Shown piece by piece: positions 24,704-36,980 of a stretch of 64,000 nt of DNA (position 1 is its first letter; every line of letters starts with the position of its first letter). The stretch is from Amborella trichopoda (taxonomy: Eukaryota; Streptophyta; Magnoliopsida; Amborellales; Amborellaceae): NCBI RefSeq assembly GCF_000471905.2, contig NW_006499364.1:5815843-5879842 (forward strand). The letters are read 5' to 3'. A program made the translations under genes and the position numbers. The notes under the pieces are model-generated. The model searched no databases. It was given only the letters and a program-made list of their open reading frames with translations, and was not told where the DNA came from.

Positions 24704-26771
24704 TGTGCATAATCTCTATTCTTTCTTTCATGGTATTACAGCTTGTTGGTTGAAGAGCGTTCAGAAGGCTTTTTCTCCATGTCTAAAGCCAACTCTTTCT
24801 ATCACTACAAACCCTTTCAAATCCAAACCTTATTCTACTTATTTCCCTTCTCTATTCCAACTTTTTCCTTCACCACAGACCTTGATCTTGCCTATCTCAT
24901 CATAACCTCTTTCCCCTCACAATCAATTTTGTTTCTACTTCTCTCTTAAAAATCAGATCAGAATCTTCCCTTCTTCCCTCTCAAATCAGATCTCAAAGTT
25001 TCAAAATAAATCTGCTTGACCTGAAAATCTAAAATTATATACCCATGAGCCCCAAAATTGGATTTGAAGCCCTAAAATCAGATCTGAAAATGTCAGATTG
25101 GATATGTGATTTATTTCTTTCATAGTTAGGGTTCGAAAGTTTCAAACCCTACAACCTTTTTATTTTGTGAACCCTAATTCCTAAGATCTTGTGAACACTA
25201 AAATCACATCAGAAAATTTCAGATCAAATCTCAATTTTTCCTTTGAAAACTTCAAACCCTAAATTCCTTTTATTTGTGAAAGCTAATTTCTCCTCCTTCA
25301 TCCTTACATGGCTTCCTCATTTGCAAGCTTTCCTTTGACTTCTAACATGTTCCCACATTTGTTCTCGATTAAATAGGACTCTACCAACTTCATAATATAG
25401 AAAAGTCAAACGTACTAGGCAAAGAACCCATGCTTAATTGGTTACCGACAAACGATTTGCAATGCTACGTTCTAGGCTCAATTCTGACCAAGGGTAGGGG
25501 CCTTCTCCCCACTGACTCGCCCAAAAAAAAAGTCAAACATTCAAACCAACATGGGCTAAGACTGATGGGATACCTTTATGGAAACTTTTATCTCCTCAAA
25601 ACCACATTGATAAACAGATATTTTGTTCCACCACAGAGAATTTTGTGGTTCGTGCATCCCAAAGAATTTTCATGATACATCAAAACAATCATTCCATGGG
25701 ATTTTAATATAGTGAAAGGACTTTGTGATCAGTTAGCGACCAGTGATCATGAGGTCAGCAATGATGATAAAATACCCTACCTACTTGGTGACATGTTTAT
25801 CACATTAGTCATGTCCAGACCACCCACACTGGCTTCGATGAACTTTACCCTCTTTTACAGCAACATGAAGCTTTGTTTAAGAAAAACCAGTTGAAACTGA
25901 AAGAAGATGCTCATGATGTCTTAAACATCAACTGTTAAAACTCCAATATGGCTACTAGAGACGTGGAAGAGGAAGAAAAATTCATTGTCATGAGCCTAGC
26001 AGATTCAATACATCCATGCAGCATTATGGAAATAAAAAATGTGCTGGTTATAACAATCTGCAACAAGGGTATACCAGTACCCAACCAACCAGCGCCAACC
26101 AGCCCATCTCATGTCAGCTTTGAGGAAAAACAAATCACATTGCCTCCCAGTGTTACCATAGATATGATGCATGCATTCCAAATATTGCTGCATTGACACG
26201 CCCAATTGCAAATCCAAATATATTGCAGCATCGAATGCCTTCTTTAGTACCACCAGATGTTTCTTGGACTATGGATCCAGAAGCTGCAAATCATATGACA
26301 TCTGATGCGGGTAAGTTTATTTCCTTATATACATATGTTGGTAAAGGGAAAGACGTTGCAGGGGATGGCACTCAACTCCCCATCACTGGCATTGACAATG
26401 TCGTCGTCTCCTCATCTTTGGGATCTTTTTCTTTGCCTAACACTTTTTTGGTTCCAAGAATAAAACAAAATCTTATGTTTCATAACTATCTAATGATCTA
26501 GTGCTTCTTGATATTTACTCCTAACTCTGTGCTCCTAAAAGATCTTCACATGAAGACAACATGCCCTTATGGAACACAAAAAGGGAATCTATACTTTATT
26601 GAGAAACCTTCATCATCAAGAAGTTGCATCAAGGATGGTCATAGTCAAGAAATGAGGTCGTCTTCTCTCTTTCCAGTTAAGCCATCTTCAGCTTTCTTTC
26701 CTGATAAAGCTTACTGTTCACATGGCACAAGCTACTTGCCCATTGTGGGCCTTGAGAGTGTACAAAATTAA

Positions 26772-27338
26772 GTTTGATTTCATTTTTTTTCTTTTTTTTT
26801 TATATGTTAACAGTGGGAATGGAGGGCAGGACGTTATGTTGCGACATCCGCCCCCCTAACCACCAGTGCCCCACCCCATTCCCAAAGATTACGTTTGATT
26901 TCATTGTATTCTATTAGTAAAAAGATTCAAGTTTTAAGGTCCAGCTGACAGCTTGGCAAACATTGCGAGCTTCCTTTCATATTAATAATAAAAGAGCTAA
27001 TTTTCCTTTAGAGTTAGTACAGACTGATGTTTAGGACCCTTCCCCTGTGGAATCTAAATTTACGTTTGATTTCATTTTTTTTCTATTTTTTTTACATGTT
27101 AACAGTGGGAATGGAGGGCAGGATGTTATGTTGTGACATCCGCCCCACTAACCACCTATGCCCCACCCCATTCCCAAAGATTACATTTGATTTCATCGTA
27201 TTCTATTAATAAAAAGATTCAAGTTTTAAGGTCCAGCAGACAGCTTGGCAAATCCTTTCATATTAATAATAAAAGAGCTAATTTTCCTTAAGAGTTAGTA
27301 CAGACTGATGCTTAGGACCCTTCCCCTGTGGAATCGAA
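26772..27338. repeat. 292-bp tandem duplication in the Copia fossil
   Basis: Units at 26772-27063 and 27064-27338 match closely; the second lacks about 19 bases. Each unit carries its own copy of the small L1-tail insertion and its flanking target duplications, so the duplication came after the insertion. Confidence 0.9.
26785..26892 (-). mobile_element. micro-insertion of an L1 3' end
   Basis: About 108 bp with a T-rich left end (poly(A) on the minus strand) next to TGTTAACA, the L1 3' signature seen in the other copies here. It is flanked by GTTTGATTTCATT (26772-26784 and 26893-26905). A duplicated copy lies at about 27077-27184. Confidence 0.7.
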
Positions 27339-28627
27339 AACTTCATTCTAACTATTTGTTCACTGATGATTACAGTAGATTCACTTGGATCTTCTTCTTA
27401 AAGCAAAAAACCAATGTTTTGATGTCTTTGTTAAATTTCAATTTATTTTAAGTCCTAAACGCCATATCACTCGATTCCGAAATGGTGGATGAGTGGAGCA
27501 TACATCTGACAAATTCAGAGACTTCCTTTCCAACAATAGAATTAAATAAGAGCTTTCCTATCCTCACACACCCTAACAAAATTGTACAGTGGGAAGAAAG
27601 CAAGAACATATAAAGAGGCAGCTATTAGAGTTCCCAAAACTATGCGGAGTGAGGCTTCTCACACTGTCGTACCTGTTACTTATTGGTTACCAACCATAAA
27701 CATGAGTCGAAAGTCTCTATACTTTATCCATGGAGGATGCCTGGATTATAACTTGCTATGACGCTATTGTTGAGTCCGTGTCAATGGATCAATGGGATAA
27801 ATTGATGACAAAATCTGAAATGTGTCTATTTATAAGCTATACCAATATGCACAAGAGGATATTGTTGTTATGTATCTTCCCCCAAAACTTCTAAAAATAT
27901 GAAGGGAAGGCATTCCGGTTGCTGTCGAAGAACCCAACATTGATCGTTGAGCCCTATTGCTAACAAATATAATTTCAGCTTGTCACATGGTGAACTAGCA
28001 GCTATTAGAAGTCGCTTATTTGAGGAAGATCAAAGTACAGCATATGAAAAGCATAACAAAGAGTTGATAGTCTAACCAAGACGAAAGAGTAGGCAGAAGG
28101 GAGTAGCCCATGAAAGACATCCCAAAATTTGAAATTGTACATCAAGAAGTAGAGACCAACACCGAAGAGCCTGATAACTCCCTCAACACTCAAAAACGAT
28201 CAAATCAAGGATGTAGTATGTCACAGTCCATTGATGTTGGGATCAAAATCAACTCATAAGATCAGCCCGCACTAGGCATTCCATAACAAGTTGGGTAAGT
28301 TATGGCTCTTCCTATTGAACACCAAGTTTTCTTGACAGAAATTCTAAAAGAGTATGAGCCCGGTTCATATGAAGTAGTAGGTGAAGAACGCCAAATGAAT
28401 AGAGCAGCGAATGAGGAGATTCAAGCACTACATAAATGTAGAAAGTGGGTGATAGTTGCAAGATTAAAGACAAAAACATTGTGGGATAAAAATTGTGTAT
28501 AAAATAATGTAATGTTGTGGGATCAAAATGAATGTATACAACAAAGTATAAGGCTTATGGTCCCATAGAGAGGTTCAAAGCAAGGACAGTTGCAAAGGGA
28601 TACAATCAAGAACATGGATTAGATTAT

Positions 28628-28829
28628 CATCATCATCTTCTTCCAAGTCTTATCCCAATTATTTGGAGTCGGCTACATGAATTTCGTCCCTCCATTCTTC
28701 TCATAGGTTCAGGATTCATGATAAGATGTGGCAAAGTTTTACATTGGCTGCCTACCTAATACAACCTATCTCCTTTACCCGGGCTTGGGACAGGTTAAGA
28801 GAAAGTTTAAGGACTTCACCCTTAGTAGA
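28628..28829 (-). mobile_element. non-autonomous RTE-LINE derivative in the Copia fossil
   Basis: About 200 bp. On the minus strand it starts near GGTCTACTAAGGGTGA, passes CAAGCCCGGGTAAAGGAG, and ends CCAAATAATTGGGATAAGAC plus TGATGATGAT. Both ends match the copy at 8890-9671. It interrupts the reverse-transcriptase region of the Copia fossil, which resumes at about 28830. Confidence 0.75.
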
Positions 28830-28899
28830 CCATTTAGTCCCATTGAGAAAATGGGTATGATTAGAGTTATGTTTGCCTCTTACACTAGTCCATGAAAGA

Positions 28900-30250
28900 C
28901 ATCCCAAGTATGGAAACCAATTGACATGACATACAAGGACAGACTTATAAATAGGACATTCATATTTGGAACATGGTTACTGGGATCTCGCAACTAAGGT
29001 GGCGATCTCACTCTACAATCACAATCTGGCATTCCTTAATCAGGATCTCCATTGGATCTCGATCCCTAATATTAGAAATCTGAATCCTTAGTTTTAGAAA
29101 TCTTATGCCAAACTTACTAAAACTACATAATAATGATAGCATAGTCATAAACTACATAATAATTCTACAGTCACATCAATTTGCGCTTCATCAAAATACT
29201 ATTGAATGATACTGAATTGCAGTTTTTAATTTTAAATATAATTTATATTTGTAAATTTTTTATTGTTAATACTGATATTATAGAGTGATTGCATCTTTTT
29301 AAAACTTCTATTAAAGTTTTTATCTAAAAAATATTATTTAATAAATTGCACAGAACACGCTCCCGATTGAGGGAACTTACTATATGTCTCGATCCATCGC
29401 TTCTGCTTCTGCCCCCGACCCTGCTCCTCCGGGAAGCTACTGTTTGGTTTTATTTATTTTGTACTCTTATGTAATATTTGATATTGCCATGGGCATATTT
29501 GCATTACTAACAATATAATGGTCTGTTTTGGATGATCCATTGCACGATTCAACCACTCCTCTTATGCACAACCTCTGGCTTCTTCTTTCTTTCACTACAA
29601 GGGCTGCCTTAATTTTCTTTTCCAACCCCTTTACCCAATTTATTTATGGGTAATAGGTGGCACTCTAACATATCCCATGAGTTTCTCTCTATCGCTGAAA
29701 TATATCACTATATGTATAACTAGGGGAAGCCAATTGCCTAAAAGGAAATAAAAAATAGAAGAAATTATGGTTGTGCAGTTTTATTGGTCACAACATGGGA
29801 ACCAATTTGCCAGATGGTCCTGACCACCAAGTTCAAACTGACAATTCCTGGTCAGAGACTTTCTCAAATGCTTGTGTCCGCAGATCATATTCCCAGGTTT
29901 CAGGTTTCACCATAGCCAAGTATTGACTTGGTGCTTCTATTGAAAAACATTACATGAAAATTTTCTACGACCGATCAAATTTGGCTAACTGATGTCCCTA
30001 TAGACCAGTAGATAAAAATAATAAAAGTTACACGCACGTTACTACAAAACTAGAATTGAATGTCATAACGACATGTACACGCAGTTCTCTCCTTCTACCT
30101 ATTGCTTAAACTTTGATTAGTGCAGAAAAATGCTTAATTAAAAACAGAAATGAACGAAAACTGCCACTAATTGAAGACTACATGCAGCCAAAAAATTGAA
30201 GCTACGAAAACCAAAATTCTTCAGCAACATCCACAAGTAACCGTTTACTT
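28900..30250. other. intron sequence without recognised features
   Basis: AT-rich intron before the middle UROD-like exon. Nothing further is recognised. Confidence 0.55.
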
Positions 30251-30254
30251 TTAC

Positions 30255-30512
30255 CTCTGTGATATATGGTTTGGACCACTTCTCCCACATATCAAGTGTC
30301 AGCTGGCCACCCCATGAATCAAATATTTGAAAAACAATATAGTCAGTTACTGCCTGTGTAAGATGACAGAGGAGACCCTTCAATACATGTGGTGCAGTGT
30401 GGCACATGCCTTTAATAGTTGTATATGTATGAATTGTACAACCTTCTACAATGTATGTAGCAATCGTCCATGGTGCACCCACAAAACCCAGGACTGCTGC
30501 TCCACTTCCTAC
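30255..30512 (-). CDS. HEME1: uroporphyrinogen III decarboxylase-like, middle exon
   Basis: This 258-bp exon continues the decarboxylase in phase: it starts [15 protein letters not shown], continues through TYIVEG (catalytic Tyr region) and IFDSWGG (substrate-contact Ser region), and ends WSKPYITE. The acceptor is TTCCTAG and the donor GAG|GTAAAAG. Compared with plant HEME1 proteins as I recall them, nine residues (VESGAHCIQ or similar) are missing between FQ and IFDSWGG. The gap is exactly in frame. That segment forms a core strand of the TIM barrel, so its loss should harm folding. The usual EGG is EGC here. No stop codon is present and both splice sites look usable. Confidence 0.9.
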
Positions 30513-30778
30513 CTAGGAATAAATGTTAAAGGTCATTGCCACACAAAATAAATATTCACCGAATCAGAACTTACAAACTTAAGCAGGAACAACAAGGTAA
30601 GGAGCGTGCTTCAAAGTGCAAGCAGTTACACTGCCAAAACCCACTGAAATTGGTAAATTGTGGCAAAAAATAAAATAGGGTTCTTGTCCTAAACAAACTG
30701 ATATGCATTCTGTTTGTGGTAAATATACATGGTTTTAATCATTCACACCTCTTTGTTTTTAAGTTTTGAGCCAACCCC

Positions 30779-30812
30779 AAATAGTTGGGAAAAGGTTCTG
30801 ATGATGATGATA
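30779..30812 (+). mobile_element. 34-bp RTE 3'-end insertion
   Basis: Only the tail CCAACCCCAAATAGTTGGG, AAAAGGTTCTGATGATGATG inserted here. Perfect 13-bp flanks TTTTTAAGTTTTG occur at 30766-30778 and 30813-30825. Confidence 0.85.
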
Positions 30813-30829
30813 TTTTTAAGTTTTGGATG

Positions 30830-32190
30830 CATTATCTAATTGATATCTGACTTTCACAGTTTCAATCTCCAAGTAGAAAACAATTTCTAAAACATCAAGC
30901 TCAGCCAAAAATCCAACCACATGTAAAATATTTTCACATGTCCATCACAATACAACTCTGCATCCATAATATTGAAGCTTGAATGCTTCAAACTGCAAAT
31001 GAAAGTCAAACATTTACATGTCATAGTATTCAAATGTGGAAAATGGAACTATTACTACATGGCAGTGTCAAAAAATCCGGAGTATGGCACATGAAAATCA
31101 GTCAAACTTAACAGACATCATCCTTAAGGAGTGTACAATTCTAGATATGATGCGACCAAACCAGATATTTACATAACCATGAAAAGGACATCAAATATAA
31201 AGCCAAACCATAGAAAAGCATTTATTATCCATTGCAGGCCACCATGGCTACTAAAATGAGTTCGAGGTTGGCTAAGGTTAGTCCATTTCATTTATCAAAT
31301 GAAGAGAAATCGAGGCAATGCCATGCATGTGATTTCCAATTTGAGTTAGACAACATCGTTTGAAGGAGAGAGGTTTGCAGCCCAGACCTCTTTCTCCAGC
31401 ATGGCATATATCTCATCAATAGGTTAAAACCTGATTGAATATCCAAAAGAAAACAAATCCACCACTAACACAACCAATAAAAAGAAAGATGTACATGTTA
31501 AAGGGTAACCATGCGGTGTACAAAATGTAAATGTAAGAGAAAGTGGTTTAATTAAGAAATATCAAGTTCAGCTGTGGTACAGCATAATTGTAAGAATAGT
31601 TGGTCTAGTAAAATTGTCTATGCTCTCTCATTCAAAAACCTTCATAAGGGAGAGAGATGAATGCATAGAATTTTACAGATCCTCAAGAAGAAAAAGACAT
31701 CTCTCATTGAGATTCCTCGTCATTTAAGACCTAGATCAAATTTAACATGGCAAAAGAGCAGGCTTAATGCTGACGTCAGACATTAAAGAGAATGCAAAAG
31801 CAAAGTTGAAAAACCAAAAAACCGTTTTCTTTGAGGGGCATGACACAAATGTAGGAAAAACAACAAATTTCTTTGAAACAGGAGAATTAGGGCACAATTC
31901 ATGGTAAGTATACAGGATTTTAGACTGCACTATCAAATATTTTGGACCAATTTTCATTGGGTTCCCATTGCAACTTGCATGCACTATTATTGACTAGTTC
32001 GTACAACATGAATGGTAATATTCCTTTTTTCCTTCACTCTTAACTATCTCCATCAATTTACCTCAGTAGCAAAAAAGATGCATTTCTTTGAACAATCCTT
32101 CATCACTTCAGTGAATGGTGAAAGTAAGTTTTTCAGTAATTACATATGTATGTGTACACACATGATAAGATACATATTAGACATTCAAAA
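30830..32190. other. intron sequence without recognised features
   Basis: Intron between the middle and N-terminal UROD-like exons. No gene or element is recognised. Confidence 0.5.
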
Positions 32191-32194
32191 GGTG

Positions 32195-32359
32195 TGCACA
32201 TCTAGGCTTGAACACTTGCAAACTTTTCGTGAACTTTCTGGCATTAATTTTGTAACTCCATCAAGCATTTTTATTTTCAAGCCAGTTTATTGATGGTATT
32301 ACAGTCATTTCTTTGTTTTCGGGTTAGGGACGCTGGATGATGTAATTGTTCTACTCGTA

Positions 32360-32443
<84 letters not shown>

Positions 32444-32905
32444 CCACATGCGCGTGCATGCACGCACACATACACACATGCACATCAACACAAAGAGGTT
32501 TCTATGGCCTATATCTTATGTAATATGATTTATATGGTCATCATAACCCTACGACAATGGAGTTATTAACTGTTCTGATGTGTTGGACAGAGAATAGGGA
32601 TGTAAAATTCAATTAGTTGAATATATGTCAAAACCACTCCTTTTCATCACCATCCAACCCTTTTATTGCATGTCGATGAACTACATGATCATGGCTGTGA
32701 CTATGAACTTTTCCTTCAATAATCTTGCTGAGTATCAATTGTGCTAAGATTTTTCAATTATACAATCATACATTTTCAGTTTCCATCTTTTGACCGATCT
32801 GTCATGATTCTCAACACCACGAGATCCCTGTGAGACATTTTCCATTGGCCAGATGGCCTTCATAACTCCACGACCATGAGGTTAACGTAAAACATTTTGT
32901 TCATT
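32195..32905. repeat. intronic duplication, copy A
   Basis: The block from the TTGAACACTTGCAAACTTTT region to GAGGTTAACGTAAA matches copy B (33978-34451 continued at 35784-35900) at moderate identity. It contains a (CT)n(CA)n microsatellite at 32362-32441. Confidence 0.7.
32362..32441. repeat. (CT)n(CA)n compound microsatellite
   Basis: About 23 CT followed by about 16 CA units. Confidence 0.95.
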
Positions 32906-32982
32906 TAAGACAATGTAAAATAGAATAATACAATATTAAATAATATTGTACAAAATTGAGAATATTCATATTGCTAACTTTT

Positions 32983-33852
32983 GGGAAATTATGGCTACCC
33001 CCCCCTCCAAAATGAATTTTGTAGATATTCTACCCCCCAATACTTTTAGTATCACGCCCATAATCCAGCTACTGTTTTTCTTGCTTTTACCTTCTGGTCA
33101 AAAAGTAAATATTTTAAAGACGAAACTACCCTTCCCTTCCCTTACTCTATTGATTAAATCTCTCTCTCTCTCTACCCACTCTCTCTTTCTCTCTACCTAC
33201 CCCTCTCTCTACCCAACCTCTCTCTCTGCCCAACATCAGTCTCTCTCTACCCACCCTCTCTCTCTCTCTCTACCCATCATCAGTCTCTCTCTCAACCATC
33301 AATCTCTCTCTCTCGCGTGTTGAAAAAATACAGTCCGGACCAGCTTTTGACTTTTGGAAATCTAGAAGCCTCATGAGAGGTCCAGCACACTGATGTGTCA
33401 GACCGAAGCAAAAAAAAAGCAATCTGACACCAAAGTATGCCAGACTGGCCACGAGGCTTCTAGAATTCCAAAAGCCAGAAGCCTGCATTTTTTTTTTGTT
33501 TGCTTCGGTCCAACACAAAAGTGTGTCGGATCGGTCACAAGCCTTCTAGATTTCCATAAGCTAGAGGCCGGTCCGGCACACTTTTGTGGTAGACTGCATT
33601 TTTTCAATGCACGTGCGCACGAGAGAGAGAGAGAGAGAGAGAGTAAGGGTAGAGAGAGAGGGCAGGTAGAGAGAGATTTAATGGGTACGGTAAGGAAGGG
33701 GAAGGGTATTTTAAGCTTTAAAATATTTACTTTTTGACTAGGGGGTAAAAGCAAGAAAAAATAGTGACTAGGTTATAGGTGTGATACTAAAGTATTGGGG
33801 GGCAGAATGTCTACAAATTTTATTTGGAGGGAGGGGTATCCATAATATTCCC
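32983..33852. mobile_element. Mutator-like foldback element
   Basis: This 870-bp element has long terminal inverted repeats of more than 200 bp. The left end is GGGAAATTATGGCTACCCC; the inverted right end is GGGAATATTATGGATACCCC, and matching continues through the CCCCCCAATACTTT and GTCAAAAAGTAAATATTTTA words into CT/GA tracts. The 9-bp flanks CTAACTTTT and TTAATTTTT agree at 7 of 9 positions, as expected of Mutator-type elements. No transposase is encoded. A second copy of the terminal end is repeated just outside (to about 33925). Confidence 0.75.
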
Positions 33853-33977
33853 TTAATTTTTTCTAAGGGGTGGGGAGCAGGGGGGGGGAAGGGGGGTATA
33901 CATAATTTTCCCTTAATTTTTTCATTCTCATTGTCTATTCAGCTTACATAGATTTTGTTAACTGATCAAAGTTATAT

Positions 33978-35900
33978 ATATCTAAAGTTGAACATTTGCA
34001 AGCTTTCCGTAAGCTTTCTAGCATAATTTTGAAACTCCAAAACGTAATCCCCAACAATGAGTTTATTCCTTGATTTGGATTTGGTTAATGTAATTCTTTT
34101 GCTCATATAACTCTCTCACTCCTCCCTCTCTGTCACACACACACACACAATACTAAGCAATTTCCATAAATCATCATCTTCTATATCTATATCACCATAT
34201 CCCCATAATGATGAGGTTATCAATTATCTTGGACAATGACAGATGGAGAGCAAGGATACAAATTCTTTTCAATTAGTTTAATACACAGTAAAAACCTATT
34301 CCCTTCCATTACAATCCAACCATTGACTGCATGGTGATGAACCACAGAATGGTGGTTGTGACTGACCATATAACTCACATAGTACTTTTTCTTTTGAAAT
34401 CTTGGTTAACATTGATTGTGTTATGACTCTCTAGGTATGTAATACTATAGTTAGGGCTGGCAAGGGGCAAGGCCCGGGCCGGCTCAGCCCGGAGCTTGGG
34501 AAAGCCCGGACCGGATTCTGTCGGGCCTAGTGAGGCCCAGCCTGGAACTATGCCAGGTAAGGCCCGCCCGTTAAAAGCTCAGAAGCCCGACGCGACTCGT
34601 TAAGGCCCGGAATTATACTCAGAAGCCCGGCCCAGCCCATTAGGCTTATTGGGCCTGGCTCAGCCCAATTTAGAATTTTTTAAAAAATATATATATTTTT
34701 TGTTAAATCTCTCCAAACTTTTCTTGTAAGCCAAAAAAAAAAAAAAGCTAATTAGTTGGTCTTCTATTTACCTTCCATTGCTAATTATTTGGAGACTTAT
34801 TGAAACACATCAACATGATGCTCCAAGGTACAAATAAACTCATATAGGAGACCACACAAAAGAAGAGGTTAGCCATCTTGCCTTGTGATTAGGGTCCAAG
34901 AACTTGTAAAATTTCTCAGAGATATTGTACACACTTTTAGAGAGAGAGATTTGTAGAGAGAAGACCTATGTTTTTAGAGAGAGAGAATTTTTAAATACTT
35001 TAGAGCGAGAGAGAAAGAAAGAGAATTTATGTAAGTCAGAGACATGTTATGGGTGGCTTCTAGAGAGAGAGATTCTTTATGTAAGTTAGAGAGAGAGATC
35101 GTTTATGTAAGTTAGAGAAAATTCTAGAATGAGAGAGAGAGAGTTTATGAGTGGTTTCCTTGAGTTCAAGAGATGTTTTACCATTGAAGAAATAAAAACA
35201 GAATGACATGCAACTAAGAAAATTGTTTATGTTAGAGAGAGAGGGGGGGAGAGAGGTTATATTTGGCTTTTCCCTGAGTTTTAGTGATATTTTATCAATG
35301 AAGAAATAAAAATCGAAAGGACATGCACCTACTTGGGAGAGAGAGAGAGAGAGGACATGCACCTACTCTGGAGAGAGAGAGAGATTTTGTGCATGAGCAA
35401 CAAAGTGATCATGCAAACAACTCCATGGAATAGACGAAGATTATGTAGTCTATACTAATCTGTTGTAGATGCAGAGAGAGAACACATCCAACCAGCTTCA
35501 GTCTATCATTGTGTGTGTGAGAGAGAGAGAGAGAACATGCAGTTATTGTGTATCCAAGAGAGAGATTAAGAGACAATCTTATCAGAGCAGCCCGGCCAGG
35601 TGACCAGATCTCCGGCTTTTTTCAGCCCGGCCTGGCCCTGCCCGATAATAAACCCAAAATTGCTGGGCCAGGCCCGGCCTGCACCACGTTAACAGCCCAT
35701 TAACAGCCCGCTGGAGGCTTGTTAGCCAGCCCAGCCCAGAAGCTCGAGGCCCGGCCCTGTCCATTGGCAGCCCTAACTATAGTGTAAGATTCCATCTTTG
35801 GAATGTCTCTCAAGATTTCCATTAACCACTCATGTGAGCATTTTCCATGGCTCATCTTTCCTCATTACCATAAGGTTACCATTAAGTAGAATCATATATC
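33978..35900. repeat. intronic duplication, copy B, split by a hAT element
   Basis: It repeats copy A in the same order (GAACATTTGCAAGCTTT, a CT/CA tract, CAATTAGTTTAATA, a GCATGGTGATGAACCAC region, then after the hAT element ATTCCATCTTTGG and ATGAGGTTACC-like words). The hAT at 34452-35775 is absent from copy A, so it inserted after the duplication. Confidence 0.7.
34452..35775. mobile_element. non-autonomous hAT element with perfect 8-bp target duplication
   Basis: Flanks ACTATAGT at 34444-34451 and 35776-35783 are identical. Termini are TAGGGCTGGCAA and, inverted, TAGGGCTGCCAA. Both ends are packed with GCCCGG and GGCCC words. The 1.3-kb interior is rich in GAGA and has no transposase frame. 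Confidence 0.9.
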
Positions 35901-36459
35901 AGAGTAATTAAAAAAGAAAAATCATACCCAGTCCTTATGTGCCTAGAAAAAAAAAATTCTAATATTTGAAAGAGTTCATTCAATTCTTGGATATTCTCAA
36001 TAGAAATAATAGAGAGAGATATAGTGACGTCCTATGATTGTGGATGTTTTGAATGGCAGTCGCATCTTTTTAACTCCTCTATATTGGATACCTTTTCCTT
36101 CTAGTTCCGTTATAATGAAAAAAACTACCTTAATCGATTCCCACAAAAAATATATATATATACATCTTGATCTCCCATTGTACCACCCAAAACTTACTAG
36201 GTTACCTACAGTAATCTCCATTAGCTATATTTAGGGCTACCAACGAGCCAAATTCAGGAGGGGCGATCTTGGGCCCGCTTCCCAACCGAAATTGTGAGGG
36301 AGAGGCCCAGCCTAAAATGTAGTTTTAGGTTGGGCCCGAGCACAACTTGTATCAAGAGAATTGAGGCCCGAGCCCAGCCAGGCCTGAAAAATCGGGTCAG
36401 GACGGGCGGCGATCAATATGCATCTAAAATATTATTTAATGAAATATATAAAAACACAT

Positions 36460-36566
36460 TTCATCATCATCATCCGAGCCTTATCCCAACTATTTGGAGA
36501 AGCTACAAGAATCTAGTCCGTCATTCCACTCTATCAAGGGCCATACCCTCAGTCAAATCAGTCTAC
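36460..36566 (-). mobile_element. RTE LINE 3' fragment nested in hAT
   Basis: 107 bp with the CCAAATAGTTGGGATAAGGC tail and TGATGATG run on the minus strand. Flanks AAAAACACAT occur at 36450-36459 and 36567-36576. Confidence 0.8.
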
Positions 36567-36684
36567 AAAAACACATATATACATACATACATGCATACAT
36601 ATATATAGTCAAATCACTCTACATAAACACATATATACATACATACATGCACCCATACATGCATCCATACATACATACATATAT

Positions 36685-36980
36685 GGAAAAGTCATAAAAA
36701 CACCTATAGGTGAAAATGAATAGCGTTTCGCCCCGCCACGGACTTGCTATGTCCGTGGCATTTTATTGAACGAACTCGCAACGGACGGCGTAATGTTTGT
36801 GACGCTTCCACGTGAATTTTTTACTGTCACGAACCTAGCATATTCGTGATGGTATCGCCACAGACATGCTAGGTCCGTGGCGGTCATTTTATCCACACCG
36901 TCCAATTTTTTCAGATGATGATGAGCCTAAAGGCGAAATCACTGTAGCATTTCGCCTATAGGCATTAAGTAGCCTCTTCC
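36685..36980. mobile_element. MITE embedded in TA-rich microsatellite
   Basis: Ends are GGAAAAGTC with CCTATAGGTGAAA and, inverted, GGAAGAGGC with CCTATAGGCGAAA. Inside are inverted CCACGGAC and GTCCGTGG words. It is flanked by ATATAT on the left and (TA)n on the right. Confidence 0.7.

Larger units (their letters stand above)
24731..28880 (+). mobile_element. Ty1/Copia fossil, heavily degraded
   Basis: A TGGTATTACAGC primer-site-like sequence at about 24731 suggests that a 5' LTR ends just before it. A gag-like start lies near 25307, a protease and gag-pre-integrase region at about 26230-26640, integrase at about 27360-27420 and the start of reverse transcriptase at about 28300-28880. No 3' LTR was found. 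It is badly broken with many interruptions. It holds a micro-L1 insertion that was later duplicated (26772-27338) and an RTE derivative (28628-28829). It is clearly older than the Copia element at 2984-7966. Confidence 0.75.

Noticed and set aside
24384-24905. Open frames across the first gap and the CT repeat
   Set aside because: They consist of N positions and dipeptides from (CT)n; no gene.
32277-32528. Frames through the CT/CA microsatellite
   Set aside because: Simple-sequence translation products.
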